NCBI GenBank assembly: GCA_963818505.1 | Contig: CAWFSJ010000005.1 | Location: 372,001-436,000 of the forward strand | Length of the DNA: 64,000 nt | Source of the DNA: JADKAV01 sp963818505 | Lineage (GTDB): Bacteria > Actinomycetota > Actinomycetes > S36-B12 > UBA10799 | Direction of reading: 5' to 3' | Shown here: positions 45,591 to 54,393 of the stretch, piece by piece | Position numbering within the stretch: the first letter of the stretch is position 1 | How the letters are laid out: the number at the start of each line of letters is the position of its first letter | The notes under the pieces: model-generated | Database searches by the model: none | What the model saw: only the letters and a program-made list of their open reading frames with translations | What the model was told of the DNA's origin: nothing | Program-made: the position numbers and the translations under genes

Positions 45591-46730
45591 CTAGTCGAAA
45601 GACTTGGCCGTCAGCGAGATCCCCAGGGCCGCGATCACCAGAACGCCGAACCCCACCCGCAGGGATGAGAACTCCCCGATGAGGCCCACGAGCGGCGCAC
45701 CCAGGACGAAGCCGATGTAGTTGCCCACATTGACCCGTGCCACCGCGATGCCGGTGTTGCCGGGGTCGTGGTGGGACGCGGCGACGAAGGCCAACGGGAG
45801 TACCGGGCTGATCCCCAGCCCGATGATCGCGAAGGCGGCGATGGACAAAGCCGGGGTGGGTGCCACGGCCACGCCGATCAGCCCGACAGCTGCGACGAGG
45901 CCACCGGCGGTGATGAGCCACTGTGCCCCCTGCCGGTTGACCAAGCGATCCGCGAAGGCGCGCCCGAGCAACATGAACAACGCGTAGGCCGCATACGCCA
46001 GGGCTGCCACCGACTCCGTAGCGCCCAGCACGTCCGTGAGATCGAGTGCCGACCAGTTCGACACTGACGAGTCGATGATGAACGCTGCGACGACGGCTGC
46101 ACCGAAAATGAGCAGGGGCCGCCAAGGGACCGCCGCCGAGGCGGCGAGCGGGTCGGGAGCTGCGGCGTCGGCCGCCTCGTTGTGGACGAAGCGGGTGGAT
46201 GCAACCAGCCCGACCGGCGCGATGATCGCCGCGACGATGGCGAAGAATCCGAACAGGGACAGCGTGGTCGCAGCAGCTACCGACGCGGCAAGCGCACCCA
46301 CGATCGTGGCCAGGCTCCACCACGCGTGGAAGGAGGCCATCACGCTGCGCTGCAACAGGGTTTGCACGCCGATCCCCTGCATGTTCATGGTCGCGTCGAC
46401 GGACCCGAGGCCGAAGCCCATGAGCGACAAGGCCACCAGCAGACCCGGGAAAGAGCCGGAAGTGGTCGCCGCCCCGACCCCGACCAGCGCTGCGGCCACG
46501 ATCAGAGCGCAGACCCTCAGCACGACCGCGCTGTGGAACTTCACGGCCAACAGCCCGGCCACAACACTTCCCACCCCGGCGAGGATCGGAATCGCCGCAA
46601 GCAGCATCGCCAGGCCACCTTCGGAGAAGTTGAACTGATCCTGGATCGCCGGGATGCGCGTCACCAGACTCGAGAACGCAAAACCCTGGCAACTGAAGGC
46701 GATGCTGACCGCCACCCGATTCCGGTTCAC
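45591..46730 (-). CDS. Major facilitator superfamily transporter
   Basis: A 379-residue membrane protein with 11-12 hydrophobic helices. The N-terminal QGFAFSSLVTRIPAIQDQF, then GLGSVDATMNMQGIGVQ and SFHAWWSLATIVG, resemble the YbjJ/fucose-permease-like branch of the MFS, which has relatives annotated as sugar or small-molecule permeases. The substrate is not deducible. GTG 46730 is the start, with TAGGGT 6 bases upstream. It is followed by a 552-bp gap with a family-2 palindrome, and it is 41 bases after the tadA stop. Confidence 0.85.
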   Translation of the reverse strand: MNRNRVAVSIAFSCQGFAFSSLVTRIPAIQDQFNFSEGGLAMLLAAIPILAGVGSVVAGLLAVKFHSAVVLRVCALIVAAALVGVGAATTSGSFPGLLVALSLMGFGLGSVDATMNMQGIGVQTLLQRSVMASFHAWWSLATIVGALAASVAAATTLSLFGFFAIVAAIIAPVGLVASTRFVHNEAADAAAPDPLAASAAVPWRPLLIFGAAVVAAFIIDSSVSNWSALDLTDVLGATESVAALAYAAYALFMLLGRAFADRLVNRQGAQWLITAGGLVAAVGLIGVAVAPTPALSIAAFAIIGLGISPVLPLAFVAASHHDPGNTGIAVARVNVGNYIGFVLGAPLVGLIGEFSSLRVGFGVLVIAALGISLTAKSFD

Positions 46731-46736
46731 CCCGGA

Positions 46737-46742
46737 ACCCTA
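46737..46742 (-). promoter_or_regulatory. -10 element of MFS gene, leaderless
   Basis: TAGGGT on the minus strand, 6 bases before the GTG at 46730. Confidence 0.5.
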
Positions 46743-46771
46743 CGCCGCTGAAGGGACCCGGTGAGCCGGTT

Positions 46772-47215
46772 TCAGCGCCGGCTTGCGAAGAAGTCGCGCA
46801 GCGCAGCCGAGCACTCGGCCTCCCGAACACCGGCAACGACCTCCATGCGGTGGTTGAGCCGCGGGTCGCGCACGACATCCCACAGCCCACCCACGGCTCC
46901 GGCCTTGTCGTCGTAAGCGCCGAAGACCAGCCGATCCACTCTGGCCAGCACAGCCGCACCCGCGCACATCGTGCACGGCTCCAGGGTCACCGCCAGCGTG
47001 CATCCCGAAAGCCGCCAGTCCCCCAGCGCCCGTCCTGCTTGCCGAAGGGCGAGGATCTCGGCATGGGCGGTGGGATCGCGATCAGTCTCCCGGCGATTCA
47101 CCCCGGTGCCGAGCACGACGCCATCCGGGCCGACCACGACGGCCGCCAGCGGCAGCTCCAGCCCGGGCTCGTGCGCGAGGTCCAGGGCCAGCTGCAGGGC
47201 TTGGTCTGGCGTCAC
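46772..47215 (-). CDS. tadA: tRNA-specific adenosine deaminase / CMP-dCMP-type deaminase
   Basis: A 147-residue zinc deaminase with catalytic His51-Ala-Glu53 (AHAEILAL) and zinc cysteines 81 and 84 (EPCTMCAGA). VNRRETDRDPTAHAE and FGAYDDKAGAVGGLWD are those of the TadA group, which converts A34 to inosine in tRNA-Arg. A guanine or cytosine deaminase role cannot be ruled out by eye. GTG 47215 overlaps the upp stop (GTGA), so the gene is co-transcribed with upp. Confidence 0.88.
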   Translation of the reverse strand: MTPDQALQLALDLAHEPGLELPLAAVVVGPDGVVLGTGVNRRETDRDPTAHAEILALRQAGRALGDWRLSGCTLAVTLEPCTMCAGAAVLARVDRLVFGAYDDKAGAVGGLWDVVRDPRLNHRMEVVAGVREAECSAALRDFFASRR

Positions 47216-47850
47216 GAACTGACGATGCCGAACAACCGGTCACCGGCGTCACCGAGGCCCGGGACGATGAATCCCTGGTCGTTGAGGCGCTCATCGACGG
47301 CGGCGGTGACCAGGGTGACGTTCATCCCCTCGGTCTCCTTCTCCAGTCGCTCGATGCCTTCAGGTGCCGCGAGCAGGGTCACGATCGTGATGTCCGTGGC
47401 ACCCCGGCCCCACACCACATGCAGGGCGTCGGCCAGACTCCCACCGGTGGCCAGCATCGGGTCAACGACGTACACCTGTCGCCCGGTCATGTCACCGGGC
47501 ATGCGATCGGCGTAGATGGTGGCCTGCAGCGTCTGCTCGTCGCGCAACATCCCGAGGAAACCGACTTCGGCGCTCGGCAGCAACCGGACCATGCCTTCGA
47601 GCATTCCCAGACCCGCGCGCAGGATGGGGATCAGGATCGGTGGTGGGCTGGCCAGGGCGACGCCTTCAGCGGTGGTGAGTGGGGTCTCGACCTCTATTGG
47701 CACGACCCGGATACCGCGCGTGGCCTCGTAGGCCAGCAGCGTGACCAATTCGTCTGCCAACCGGCGGAAGGTGGGGCTGTCGGTAGAGGCATCACGCAGC
47801 ATCGTGATCTTCTGTGCGATCAATGGGTGGTCGGCGACGATCTTCTGCAT
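47212..47850 (-). CDS. upp: Uracil phosphoribosyltransferase
   Basis: A 212-residue salvage enzyme making UMP from uracil and PRPP. It shows the N-terminal VADHPLIAQKITMLRDAST, PILRAGLGMLEGM, YVVDPMLATGGSL (PRPP loop) and the C-terminal IVPGLGDAGDRLFG uracil-binding motif. ATG 47850 follows CACGAT by 6 bases, a weaker match to the leaderless layout. It is followed by tadA with a four-base overlap, a pairing common in actinomycetes. Confidence 0.95.
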   Translation of the reverse strand: MQKIVADHPLIAQKITMLRDASTDSPTFRRLADELVTLLAYEATRGIRVVPIEVETPLTTAEGVALASPPPILIPILRAGLGMLEGMVRLLPSAEVGFLGMLRDEQTLQATIYADRMPGDMTGRQVYVVDPMLATGGSLADALHVVWGRGATDITIVTLLAAPEGIERLEKETEGMNVTLVTAAVDERLNDQGFIVPGLGDAGDRLFGIVSS

Positions 47851-47880
47851 AGCCGAATCGTGGCACAGGCGCCAGGCTCT

Positions 47881-48699
47881 TCAGTGAGTAAGGCGGTACT
47901 GGTTGAAGAACGACCACATCAACTCCGCGGCGTCCACCCGGTCGTTGTTCGGCCAGACGTGCTTTCCTCCGTACAGCGTGTAGAACTGCACCTTTGTGCC
48001 TTCCCGGCACTTGTCCCAGCTCTGCAATGCCACCCCCGGCACATAGACCTCGCGCACGTACTGCTGACACCCGTCGCGGCGTGCCCATTGCCGCATGGCG
48101 GTCCTGGCCGAAGGTGCGGTGGCAGTGGAGGCGGTGCGGCCACCGGCGAACGGGACGATCGAGTCGGCAGTGCCGTGGAAGGCAATGATGGGAACCGGAT
48201 CCGGGTCGGCGCACTTGGGCAAGTAGATCTCGAAGCCGACTCCACCGAACGCTGCGAACCGTCGGGGTTGAGCACACGCCTGCAGGAACGTCATCGCAGA
48301 ACCCATCGACATACCCGAGGCGTAGGTCCGCACGGGGTCGTCACACGCCCAGCCGTCCAGGATGCGGCTGGTGAACAGCGTGTCGGACCCGCGGAAGTCC
48401 CACTTACCCGCGCGGGCCTGAGGTGCGATCAGCGCAACCCCCTCGCGGTCGGCCACATCCTGAAATCCGGTCCCCTTGATCTGGCTCAGGGCTGTCTGCA
48501 GCCGGCCGTGGTAGGTCACGATTGTCGGCGCCGGCAGTGTTGCGGACTCGGGCACATAGACCATGTACGAGCGACCGTTGACAAATCCCGTGTGCAGGCC
48601 CGGCGAGCAATCGGGAGCCTGCGTTCGGGCCAGAGGGGCGGCGCCGGCGAGCATCAACACAGCAATGAGGGCACCCGCCCCCGCCAGCCACTTGCCCAC
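47881..48699 (-). CDS. Exported alpha/beta-hydrolase of the polyhydroxybutyrate depolymerase / feruloyl esterase type
   Basis: A 272-residue secreted esterase. A signal peptide of about 27 residues is followed by the CE1/LpqC-like domain: VNGRSYMVYVPESATLPAPTIVTYHGRLQT, the nucleophile elbow in YASGMSMGSAM, an acid-loop block FHGTADSIVPFAGG and the catalytic His in GGKHVWPNND. Cysteines near CSPG, GWACDD and LQACAQP may form disulphides. The substrate (acyl ester, short-chain PHB or aromatic ester) is unknown. GTG 48699 follows GAGACT by 6 bases. Confidence 0.86.
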   Translation of the reverse strand: MGKWLAGAGALIAVLMLAGAAPLARTQAPDCSPGLHTGFVNGRSYMVYVPESATLPAPTIVTYHGRLQTALSQIKGTGFQDVADREGVALIAPQARAGKWDFRGSDTLFTSRILDGWACDDPVRTYASGMSMGSAMTFLQACAQPRRFAAFGGVGFEIYLPKCADPDPVPIIAFHGTADSIVPFAGGRTASTATAPSARTAMRQWARRDGCQQYVREVYVPGVALQSWDKCREGTKVQFYTLYGGKHVWPNNDRVDAAELMWSFFNQYRLTH

Positions 48700-48794
48700 T
48701 TCGTCAGTCTCGCACCGCGCAAGAGTTACCCGCGAGTAGGTACCGAACGGGCACGGACTAGATTTTAGGTATCCGCGGCCGAGGAGGGTCTGTC

Positions 48795-50330
48795 GTGCGC
48801 ATTGGCATCCCAGCAGAATCCAAACCGGGCGAGCGCAGAGTTGCTGCCACCCCGAAGACCGTCGAGCAGCTGATCAAGCTCGGCTACACGGTTGAGATCC
48901 AAGCGGGGGCGGGGGTGGGTGCCTCCTTCGACGACACCGCCTTCGAAGCCGCGGGCGCACAGATCGTCGCAGATCCGTGGGACGCCGACATCATTATGAA
49001 GATCAATCCGCCTTCCCCGGATGAGGTCGCTCGGCTGAACTCCGGGCAGGTCCTGATCGGTCTGCTGGCCCCGGCACTGGATCCCGATCTGGTGCATGCC
49101 CTGAACGAGCGCGGGGTCACGGCCCTGGCCATGGATGCCGTACCGCGCATCTCTCGTGCGCAGTCACTGGACGTGCTCTCCTCGATGGCCAATATCGGGG
49201 GCTACCGCGCAGTGATCGAGGCGGCCAACGAGTTCGGCTCGTTCTTCACCGGGCAGGTGACCGCGGCGGGCAAGGTTCCCCCGGCCAAGGTGCTGGTAGT
49301 CGGCGCCGGCGTGGCTGGACTCGCGGCCATCGGAACCGCCAACAGTCTCGGTGCCATCGTGCGCGCCTTCGACGCGCGCTCGGAGGTTGCCGAGCAGGTC
49401 GAGTCGATGGGTGCTGAGTTCCTGCGCATCGAGGTCGAGGACACGGGCCCGAGTGCGACCGGGTACGCCAAGGAGATGGGCGAGGACTTCAACCGCAAGG
49501 CCGCCGAACTGTACGCAGAGCAGGCCAAGGATGTGGACATCGTCATCACGACGGCCCTGATCCCCGGCAAGCCCGCGCCGCGACTGTTCACCGAGGACAT
49601 GGTGGCGTCGATGAAGCCGGGCAGTGTCGTGGTCGACATGGCCGCGGCCAACGGGGGCAACGTAGCCGGCTCACGGGCCGACGAGCGCGTAGTCACTGAG
49701 AACGGCGTCACGATCCTCGGCTACACCGACCTGCCCGGCAGGCTGCCGACGCAGGCGTCGCAACTCTTCGGCACCAACCTGGTCAACCTGCTCAAACTCA
49801 CGACGCCGGACAAGGACGGGCAGTTCGTGCTCGATCTTGATGACGTTGTGCAGCGCGGCATGACCGTCACCGAGCGCGGCGAGATCCTGTGGCCACCGCC
49901 CCCGGTGCAGGTCTCGGCGGCTCCGGTCGCTGCAGCGCCACCGGCCCCACCCCCGGAGCCCAAGAAGAAGATGAGCGACGGCACCCGCTTGGGGATCATC
50001 GGGGCCGTCGCTGCGGTCTTCCTGCTGCTGTCGTCGGTCTCGCCGGAGCCCTTCCTCGGCCACTTCATGGTCTTCGCCCTCGCGGTCGTGATCGGGTTCT
50101 ATGTGATCGGCAACGTTCACCACGCGCTGCACACCCCCTTGATGTCGGTGACGAACGCGATCAGCGGCATCATCCTCGTGGGGGCCTTGTTGCAAGTCGG
50201 GCAAGGGGACATTTGGGTGACCGTGCTGGCGTTCATCGCAATCCTCGTGGCCAGCATCAACGTGTTCGGTGGGTTCACCGTCACCGCTCGAATGCTTCAG
50301 ATGTTCAAGCGTGAGGAGCCGGTCAAATGA
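48795..50330 (+). CDS. pntA: NAD(P) transhydrogenase alpha subunit, long form
   Basis: A 511-residue subunit of the proton-pumping transhydrogenase that moves hydride between NADH and NADP. The N-terminal about 370 residues are the NAD-binding domain (MRIGIPAESKPGERRVAATPKT, LVVGAGVAGLAAIGTANSLGA). A Pro/Ala-rich linker (PPPVQVSAAPVAAAPPAPPPEPKKK) leads to four transmembrane helices (LGIIGAVAAVFLLL to FGGFTVTARML). So the domains that are separate genes in some bacteria are one gene here. GTG 48795 has GGAGGG upstream; TAGATT (48759-48764) may be its -10. It overlaps pntB. Confidence 0.93.
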   Translation: MRIGIPAESKPGERRVAATPKTVEQLIKLGYTVEIQAGAGVGASFDDTAFEAAGAQIVADPWDADIIMKINPPSPDEVARLNSGQVLIGLLAPALDPDLVHALNERGVTALAMDAVPRISRAQSLDVLSSMANIGGYRAVIEAANEFGSFFTGQVTAAGKVPPAKVLVVGAGVAGLAAIGTANSLGAIVRAFDARSEVAEQVESMGAEFLRIEVEDTGPSATGYAKEMGEDFNRKAAELYAEQAKDVDIVITTALIPGKPAPRLFTEDMVASMKPGSVVVDMAAANGGNVAGSRADERVVTENGVTILGYTDLPGRLPTQASQLFGTNLVNLLKLTTPDKDGQFVLDLDDVVQRGMTVTERGEILWPPPPVQVSAAPVAAAPPAPPPEPKKKMSDGTRLGIIGAVAAVFLLLSSVSPEPFLGHFMVFALAVVIGFYVIGNVHHALHTPLMSVTNAISGIILVGALLQVGQGDIWVTVLAFIAILVASINVFGGFTVTARMLQMFKREEPVK

Positions 50331-51757
50331 GCCTCACACTGGTCCAGGGCGCCTACATCGTCGCCGCCCTGCTGTTCATCCTCGCGCTTGCCGGCCTGTC
50401 CAAGCACGAGACGGCCCGGATGGGCAACCGCTACGGAATCATCGGCATGGCCATCGCCTTGATCATCACGATCATCGCGGCGACCGGAGGCGTGAACGGG
50501 GTCGGCGACCTCAACGACCGCGAAGGCAGCGGGCTCGTGGGGCTAGGCCTGATCGCGGCCGCCATGTTGATCGGCGCCATCATCGGGATCTGGCGGGCAC
50601 GCAGCGTCGAGATGACCGGCATGCCCGAACTCATCGCGATGCTGCACAGCTTCGTGGGTCTGGCGGCCGTGCTGGTCGGCTGGAACTCCTCCTACGAGAC
50701 CGACGTCCCCTACCCGGCGATCCACGACGGCGAGGTCTTCGTCGGCGTCTTCATCGGTGCGGTGACGTTGACCGGTTCGATCGTGGCTTACCTGAAACTC
50801 TCGGGGAAGATCAATTCCGCCCCCATGATGCTGCCGGCCCACAACGCGGTCAACCTCGGCATCATCCTGATCTTCTTCGGCATGACCGCCGCCTACATCG
50901 CGGTCCCGGCAGACGACATGGTCATGCGTCAGAGCCTGTTGGGCATCATGACTGCATTCGCGCTGTTCCTCGGGTGGCACCTGGTCGCCTCGATCGGCGG
51001 AGGCGACATGCCGGTCGTGGTTTCGATGCTCAACAGCTACTCGGGGTGGGCCGCTGCGGCGGCGGGCTTCCTACTGAACAACGACCTGCTGATCATCACC
51101 GGCGCGCTGGTCGGGTCCTCCGGTGCCTACCTGTCCTACATCATGTGCCGGGCGATGAACCGCTCGTTCATCTCAGTGATCGCCGGTGGTTTCGGTGTGG
51201 AGTCGGGCACGGTAACCGGGGATCAGGACTACGGCGAGCACCGCGAGATCACGGCCGAGGGGGCAGCGGAAATGCTGAGCGAGGCACACTCGGTGATCAT
51301 CACGCCCGGTTACGGCATGGCCGTCGCACAGGCCCAGTACCCGGTCGCGGAGTTGACCAGCCAGTTGCGCAAGAAGGGCATCGAGGTCCGTTTCGGCATC
51401 CACCCCGTGGCGGGCCGCCTCCCGGGGCACATGAACGTGCTGCTCGCCGAGGCGAAGGTGCCTTACGACATCGTGCTCGAGATGGACGAGATCAACGACG
51501 ACTTCCCCGACACCGATGTCGTGCTCGTGATCGGGGCCAACGACACCGTCAACCCCGCCGCCATCGACGAGCCGAGCAGCCCGATCGCCGGGATGCCGGT
51601 GTTGACGGTGTGGCAGGCCAAGAACGTGATCGTGTTCAAGCGCTCCATGGCCACCGGGTACGCAGGCGTGCAGAACCCCTTGTTCTTCAAGGAGAACTCG
51701 CAGATGCTGTTCGGCGACGCCAAGGACCGGGTCGAGGACATCCTCAAGGCGCTTTAG
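50327..51757 (+). CDS. pntB: NAD(P) transhydrogenase beta subunit
   Basis: A 476-residue partner of PntA. The first about 280 residues contain nine hydrophobic helices forming the proton channel. The last about 190 form the NADP-binding domain with ITPGYGMAVAQAQYPV, RFGIHPVAGRLPGHMNVLLAEA and VLVIGANDTVNPAA, the family signatures. ATG 50327 overlaps the pntA stop by four bases (ATGA). The gene ends 49 bases ahead of palindrome copy G. Confidence 0.94.
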   Translation: MSLTLVQGAYIVAALLFILALAGLSKHETARMGNRYGIIGMAIALIITIIAATGGVNGVGDLNDREGSGLVGLGLIAAAMLIGAIIGIWRARSVEMTGMPELIAMLHSFVGLAAVLVGWNSSYETDVPYPAIHDGEVFVGVFIGAVTLTGSIVAYLKLSGKINSAPMMLPAHNAVNLGIILIFFGMTAAYIAVPADDMVMRQSLLGIMTAFALFLGWHLVASIGGGDMPVVVSMLNSYSGWAAAAAGFLLNNDLLIITGALVGSSGAYLSYIMCRAMNRSFISVIAGGFGVESGTVTGDQDYGEHREITAEGAAEMLSEAHSVIITPGYGMAVAQAQYPVAELTSQLRKKGIEVRFGIHPVAGRLPGHMNVLLAEAKVPYDIVLEMDEINDDFPDTDVVLVIGANDTVNPAAIDEPSSPIAGMPVLTVWQAKNVIVFKRSMATGYAGVQNPLFFKENSQMLFGDAKDRVEDILKAL

Positions 51758-51806
51758 GGCCGCTCTTCGGGCCGCCTTCGCCGCGGGTTGCCCCACCACC
51801 GCCCGC

Positions 51807-51874
51807 GTTAGAGGTTGTGCTGTTGGTTAGCGAATCAACGCGTGGTTTTGCTAACGAACAGCACAACCTCTAAC
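51807..51874. repeat. 68-bp dispersed palindrome, copy G
   Basis: Identical to copy H; differs from A/B/D in the inner arms (GCGAATCAACGCGTGGTTTTGC). It lies between pntB and the S8 protease gene, both on the plus strand. On its right a 24-base phrase beginning AACCAAGCGGCTGGG occurs twice, the first sharing the palindrome's final TAAC. Confidence 0.9.
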
Positions 51875-52003
51875 CAAGCGGCTGGGGCCGGTTCAACCAA
51901 GCGGCTGGGCCCAATTCGCATCCGCCGACCCACGCGTTCAGACGTACCATGGAACTGTGCGTACGGGGGTCCGCATCCCCGGGGGCCATTGGGGGTGGGG
52001 CGC

Positions 52004-54121
52004 ATGCATGGCCTGACGAAAGTTCTTGCACTGTTCACTGCGATCGCAGCGATCGCTTGGCAGGCAGTGGCACCCACACAAGCCATCGCCCCACAGAAGA
52101 TCGACCCCGGACTGGCTTCGGCCATCGCGGCATGGTCGCGCAGCGACATGACTGCCAACCAGTGGGGCCCGCTCGCGATCCGCACGCCACTTGCATGGCA
52201 GACGACCAGAGGCGCTGGGGTGATCGTCGCGGTCATCGACAGCGGCCTTGACATGACACACCCCGACATGGCGGGGCAGACCGTCTCGCCCGGCTACGTG
52301 TGGCAAGTCGGCACCGAGAACGGGAAACCGGTGGGGCACCTGATGGGCGCACTGGCCACACCTGGACTGGTCCAACAGGTGGATCAGGTCGGCCACGGTA
52401 CGCATGTTGCCGGCATCGTGGCTGCAAATCAGGACGGTCATGGAGTGACCGGGGTCGCCCCCGATGCGCGCATCCTCCCGATCAATGTCGCCGCGGCCCT
52501 CGGCGAGACGTCGACGTTCCCCCAGTTCGCCAACGCGTTCACCGCCGCCATTGCGACGGCAGTCCGCGACGGCGCGCGCGTGGTCAACGTCTCCTTGGGC
52601 GGCCCGGAACTCGAGTTGCCATGGCAGGCTCACCCTCGCTCGGAGACCGAGCAGCGGGCGCAGAATGCCACGCGCCGCATCTGTGCGGCGATCCAGAGCG
52701 CCCGGGCAGCCGGTGTCGTCACCGTGGTGGCGGCTGGCAACTCCGCGCACGACGGCAACCAGCGTTCCGACCCGGGCGTGTGCCCCGCTGCCATCGAAGT
52801 CGGCGCGGTCGGCCCATCCCTGCAGCGCGCGTACTTCTCGAACTACAACGGGAGGGTCGACCTGACCGCTCCCGGGGTAGGCGTGCTGTCCAGCGTTCCG
52901 ACCCGCCCGGATCTGCCCGGCGCGTCGGGCGTGACTTCGTACGAGTGGCTGGACGGGACCTCGTTCGCGGCGCCGCACGTAGCCGGCGTGGCAGCCCTAG
53001 TAGCAAGTGCACATCCCACTTGGAACGCCGACCAGATCGTTGAGGCTTTGTTCAACTCTGTGACCGACCGCGGCATTGCCGGGGCTGACCCGGAGTTCGG
53101 CCGGGGGATCGTCGACGCCGCCGCCGCCGTGGACCCTGCAGTCAACCCCCCGGGCCTTCTTATCCCGGCGGACGTCTTCATCCCGACCCGGCGCCTGGCC
53201 ACCAACGAACGTGGCGAATTCGTGTTCACGTTCAATCCCCCTGTGGTGCATCTGTTCTCCGGCTTCACAGTGACGGTCGTGAACCGCAACACCGGAGAGC
53301 AGCGCACCTACAGCCTGCCCGGGGACGCCGTGTCGACCCCCGCCATCGGACCTTCCAGCTGGGTACATCTCACGGCGACCACCACAGAGGGTCGGACTTT
53401 CGACGCCGGCTGGTTCCCCACCGCACCAGTAGCACCGCGCGGAAGGTTCCAGGCGCCGCTGGTGGCGCCAGCCCGTTGGGTGCGTCATCATCGAGCGCTG
53501 TGGATCCGTTGGGCGAACGGTAGGTACGGAGTTGCGGCAGACCGCGTGGTGGTCGTCGCTTGTCCTGCAGTGCGCACGACCTTCAGCCTTCCGCTGGACA
53601 ACTGCTCACGACTGCAGGCCTACGACAACCCCCAGTACCGCACCCACGCCTTGCTGCACGTCCCGCGTTCGGTGCGTGGGTACGACCTGCGGGTATGGGT
53701 GATGCAGAGCGCCGACCTGACCGGCATCCCGCTGTTCGACGCAGTGCTGGCCGGCGTTAAGGGCTCAGTCGTCGTGAGGGGCGAGCAGAAGATCTTCGCC
53801 CACGCCCCGGCTGTCGTCAGCCCCCGTCTGGTCAGCCTCACAGTGGGGGTGAATCCCTCGTTCGCAAAGCACACACCGATCGGCACGAAGGCGATGGTGC
53901 GCTACCGTTCCCCGTCCGGTAGGTACCTCGGAGCTGGGCATGGCTTCATCAGTGGCGGTTACGAGGACAGCTTGTACGAGTTCGGGCGGTCCGCAACGAT
54001 CACGACCAAACTGGAGTCGCGGCGGGCGCTTCCACCGAACACCCGCGTGCAGATCATCGTGGATACCCCGCGGCCGGTAAGCCGCACGGTGCGCCTGGCA
54101 GACATACCGCTTGGGGAGTGA
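52004..54121 (+). CDS. Secreted subtilisin-like (S8) serine protease
   Basis: A 705-residue exported protease. A signal peptide of about 27 residues (ALFTAIAAIAWQAVAPTQA) is followed by a short proregion and the catalytic domain with Asp79 (AVIDSGLD), His131 (GHGTHVAG), Asn246 (AAGNSAH) and Ser320 (DGTSFAAPH). The remaining about 320 residues form a beta-rich region with no clear family, probably substrate- or wall-binding. ATG 52004 is preceded by GGGGTGGGGC. A TACCAT hexamer at 51945-51950 could be the -10, with a short leader. Alternative GTG codons lie a few bases upstream. It is followed by tandem repeats and palindrome H. Confidence 0.88.
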   Translation: MHGLTKVLALFTAIAAIAWQAVAPTQAIAPQKIDPGLASAIAAWSRSDMTANQWGPLAIRTPLAWQTTRGAGVIVAVIDSGLDMTHPDMAGQTVSPGYVWQVGTENGKPVGHLMGALATPGLVQQVDQVGHGTHVAGIVAANQDGHGVTGVAPDARILPINVAAALGETSTFPQFANAFTAAIATAVRDGARVVNVSLGGPELELPWQAHPRSETEQRAQNATRRICAAIQSARAAGVVTVVAAGNSAHDGNQRSDPGVCPAAIEVGAVGPSLQRAYFSNYNGRVDLTAPGVGVLSSVPTRPDLPGASGVTSYEWLDGTSFAAPHVAGVAALVASAHPTWNADQIVEALFNSVTDRGIAGADPEFGRGIVDAAAAVDPAVNPPGLLIPADVFIPTRRLATNERGEFVFTFNPPVVHLFSGFTVTVVNRNTGEQRTYSLPGDAVSTPAIGPSSWVHLTATTTEGRTFDAGWFPTAPVAPRGRFQAPLVAPARWVRHHRALWIRWANGRYGVAADRVVVVACPAVRTTFSLPLDNCSRLQAYDNPQYRTHALLHVPRSVRGYDLRVWVMQSADLTGIPLFDAVLAGVKGSVVVRGEQKIFAHAPAVVSPRLVSLTVGVNPSFAKHTPIGTKAMVRYRSPSGRYLGAGHGFISGGYEDSLYEFGRSATITTKLESRRALPPNTRVQIIVDTPRPVSRTVRLADIPLGE

Positions 54122-54255
54122 CTGGACCACCGCGTTACCGCCACCCCTGGACCACCGCGTGCCGCCACCCCTGGACCACCGCGTTACCGCCACCCCTGGA
54201 CCACCGCGCGCCGCCACCCCTGGACCACCGCGTGCCGCCACCCCTGGACCACCGC
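54122..54255. repeat. 25/26-bp tandem array left of palindrome copy H
   Basis: Five units of consensus CTGGACCACCGCGTTACCGC plus CACCCC (25-26 bp, starting with the stop region of the protease gene) and a sixth that turns into the palindrome after ACCGCGTTA. The shared GTTA means that the repeat contains the first bases of the palindrome. Confidence 0.85.
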
Positions 54256-54323
54256 GTTAGAGGTTGTGCTGTTGGTTAGCGAATCAACGCGTGGTTTTGC
54301 TAACGAACAGCACAACCTCTAAC
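54256..54323. repeat. 68-bp dispersed palindrome, copy H
   Basis: Identical to copy G. It lies between the convergent S8 protease and AspT-like transporter genes, with tandem repeats abutting both ends. Confidence 0.9.
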
Positions 54324-54393
54324 CAACGCCGCGCGGGCGGCCTAACCAACGCCGCGCGGGCGGCCCAACCAACGCCGCGCGGGCGGCCCAACC
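54319..54393. repeat. 24-bp tandem array right of palindrome copy H
   Basis: Three units of CTAACCAACGCCGCGCGGGC plus GGCC (about 24 bp; the first begins with the final CTAAC of the palindrome, the third reads CCAACCAACGCC). They fill the gap up to the AspT-like gene stop. Confidence 0.8.

Noticed and set aside
45367..45594. Plus-strand open frame in the 552-bp gap
   Set aside because: It has no ribosome site, no -10 at the expected distance and a low-complexity composition, so coding is not supported.
51957..51959. GTG 6 bases after TACCAT as a leaderless start for the second S8 protease
   Set aside because: It is out of frame with the protease and does not open a useful frame; ATG 52004 begins the signal peptide, so TACCAT is at most a promoter with a short leader.
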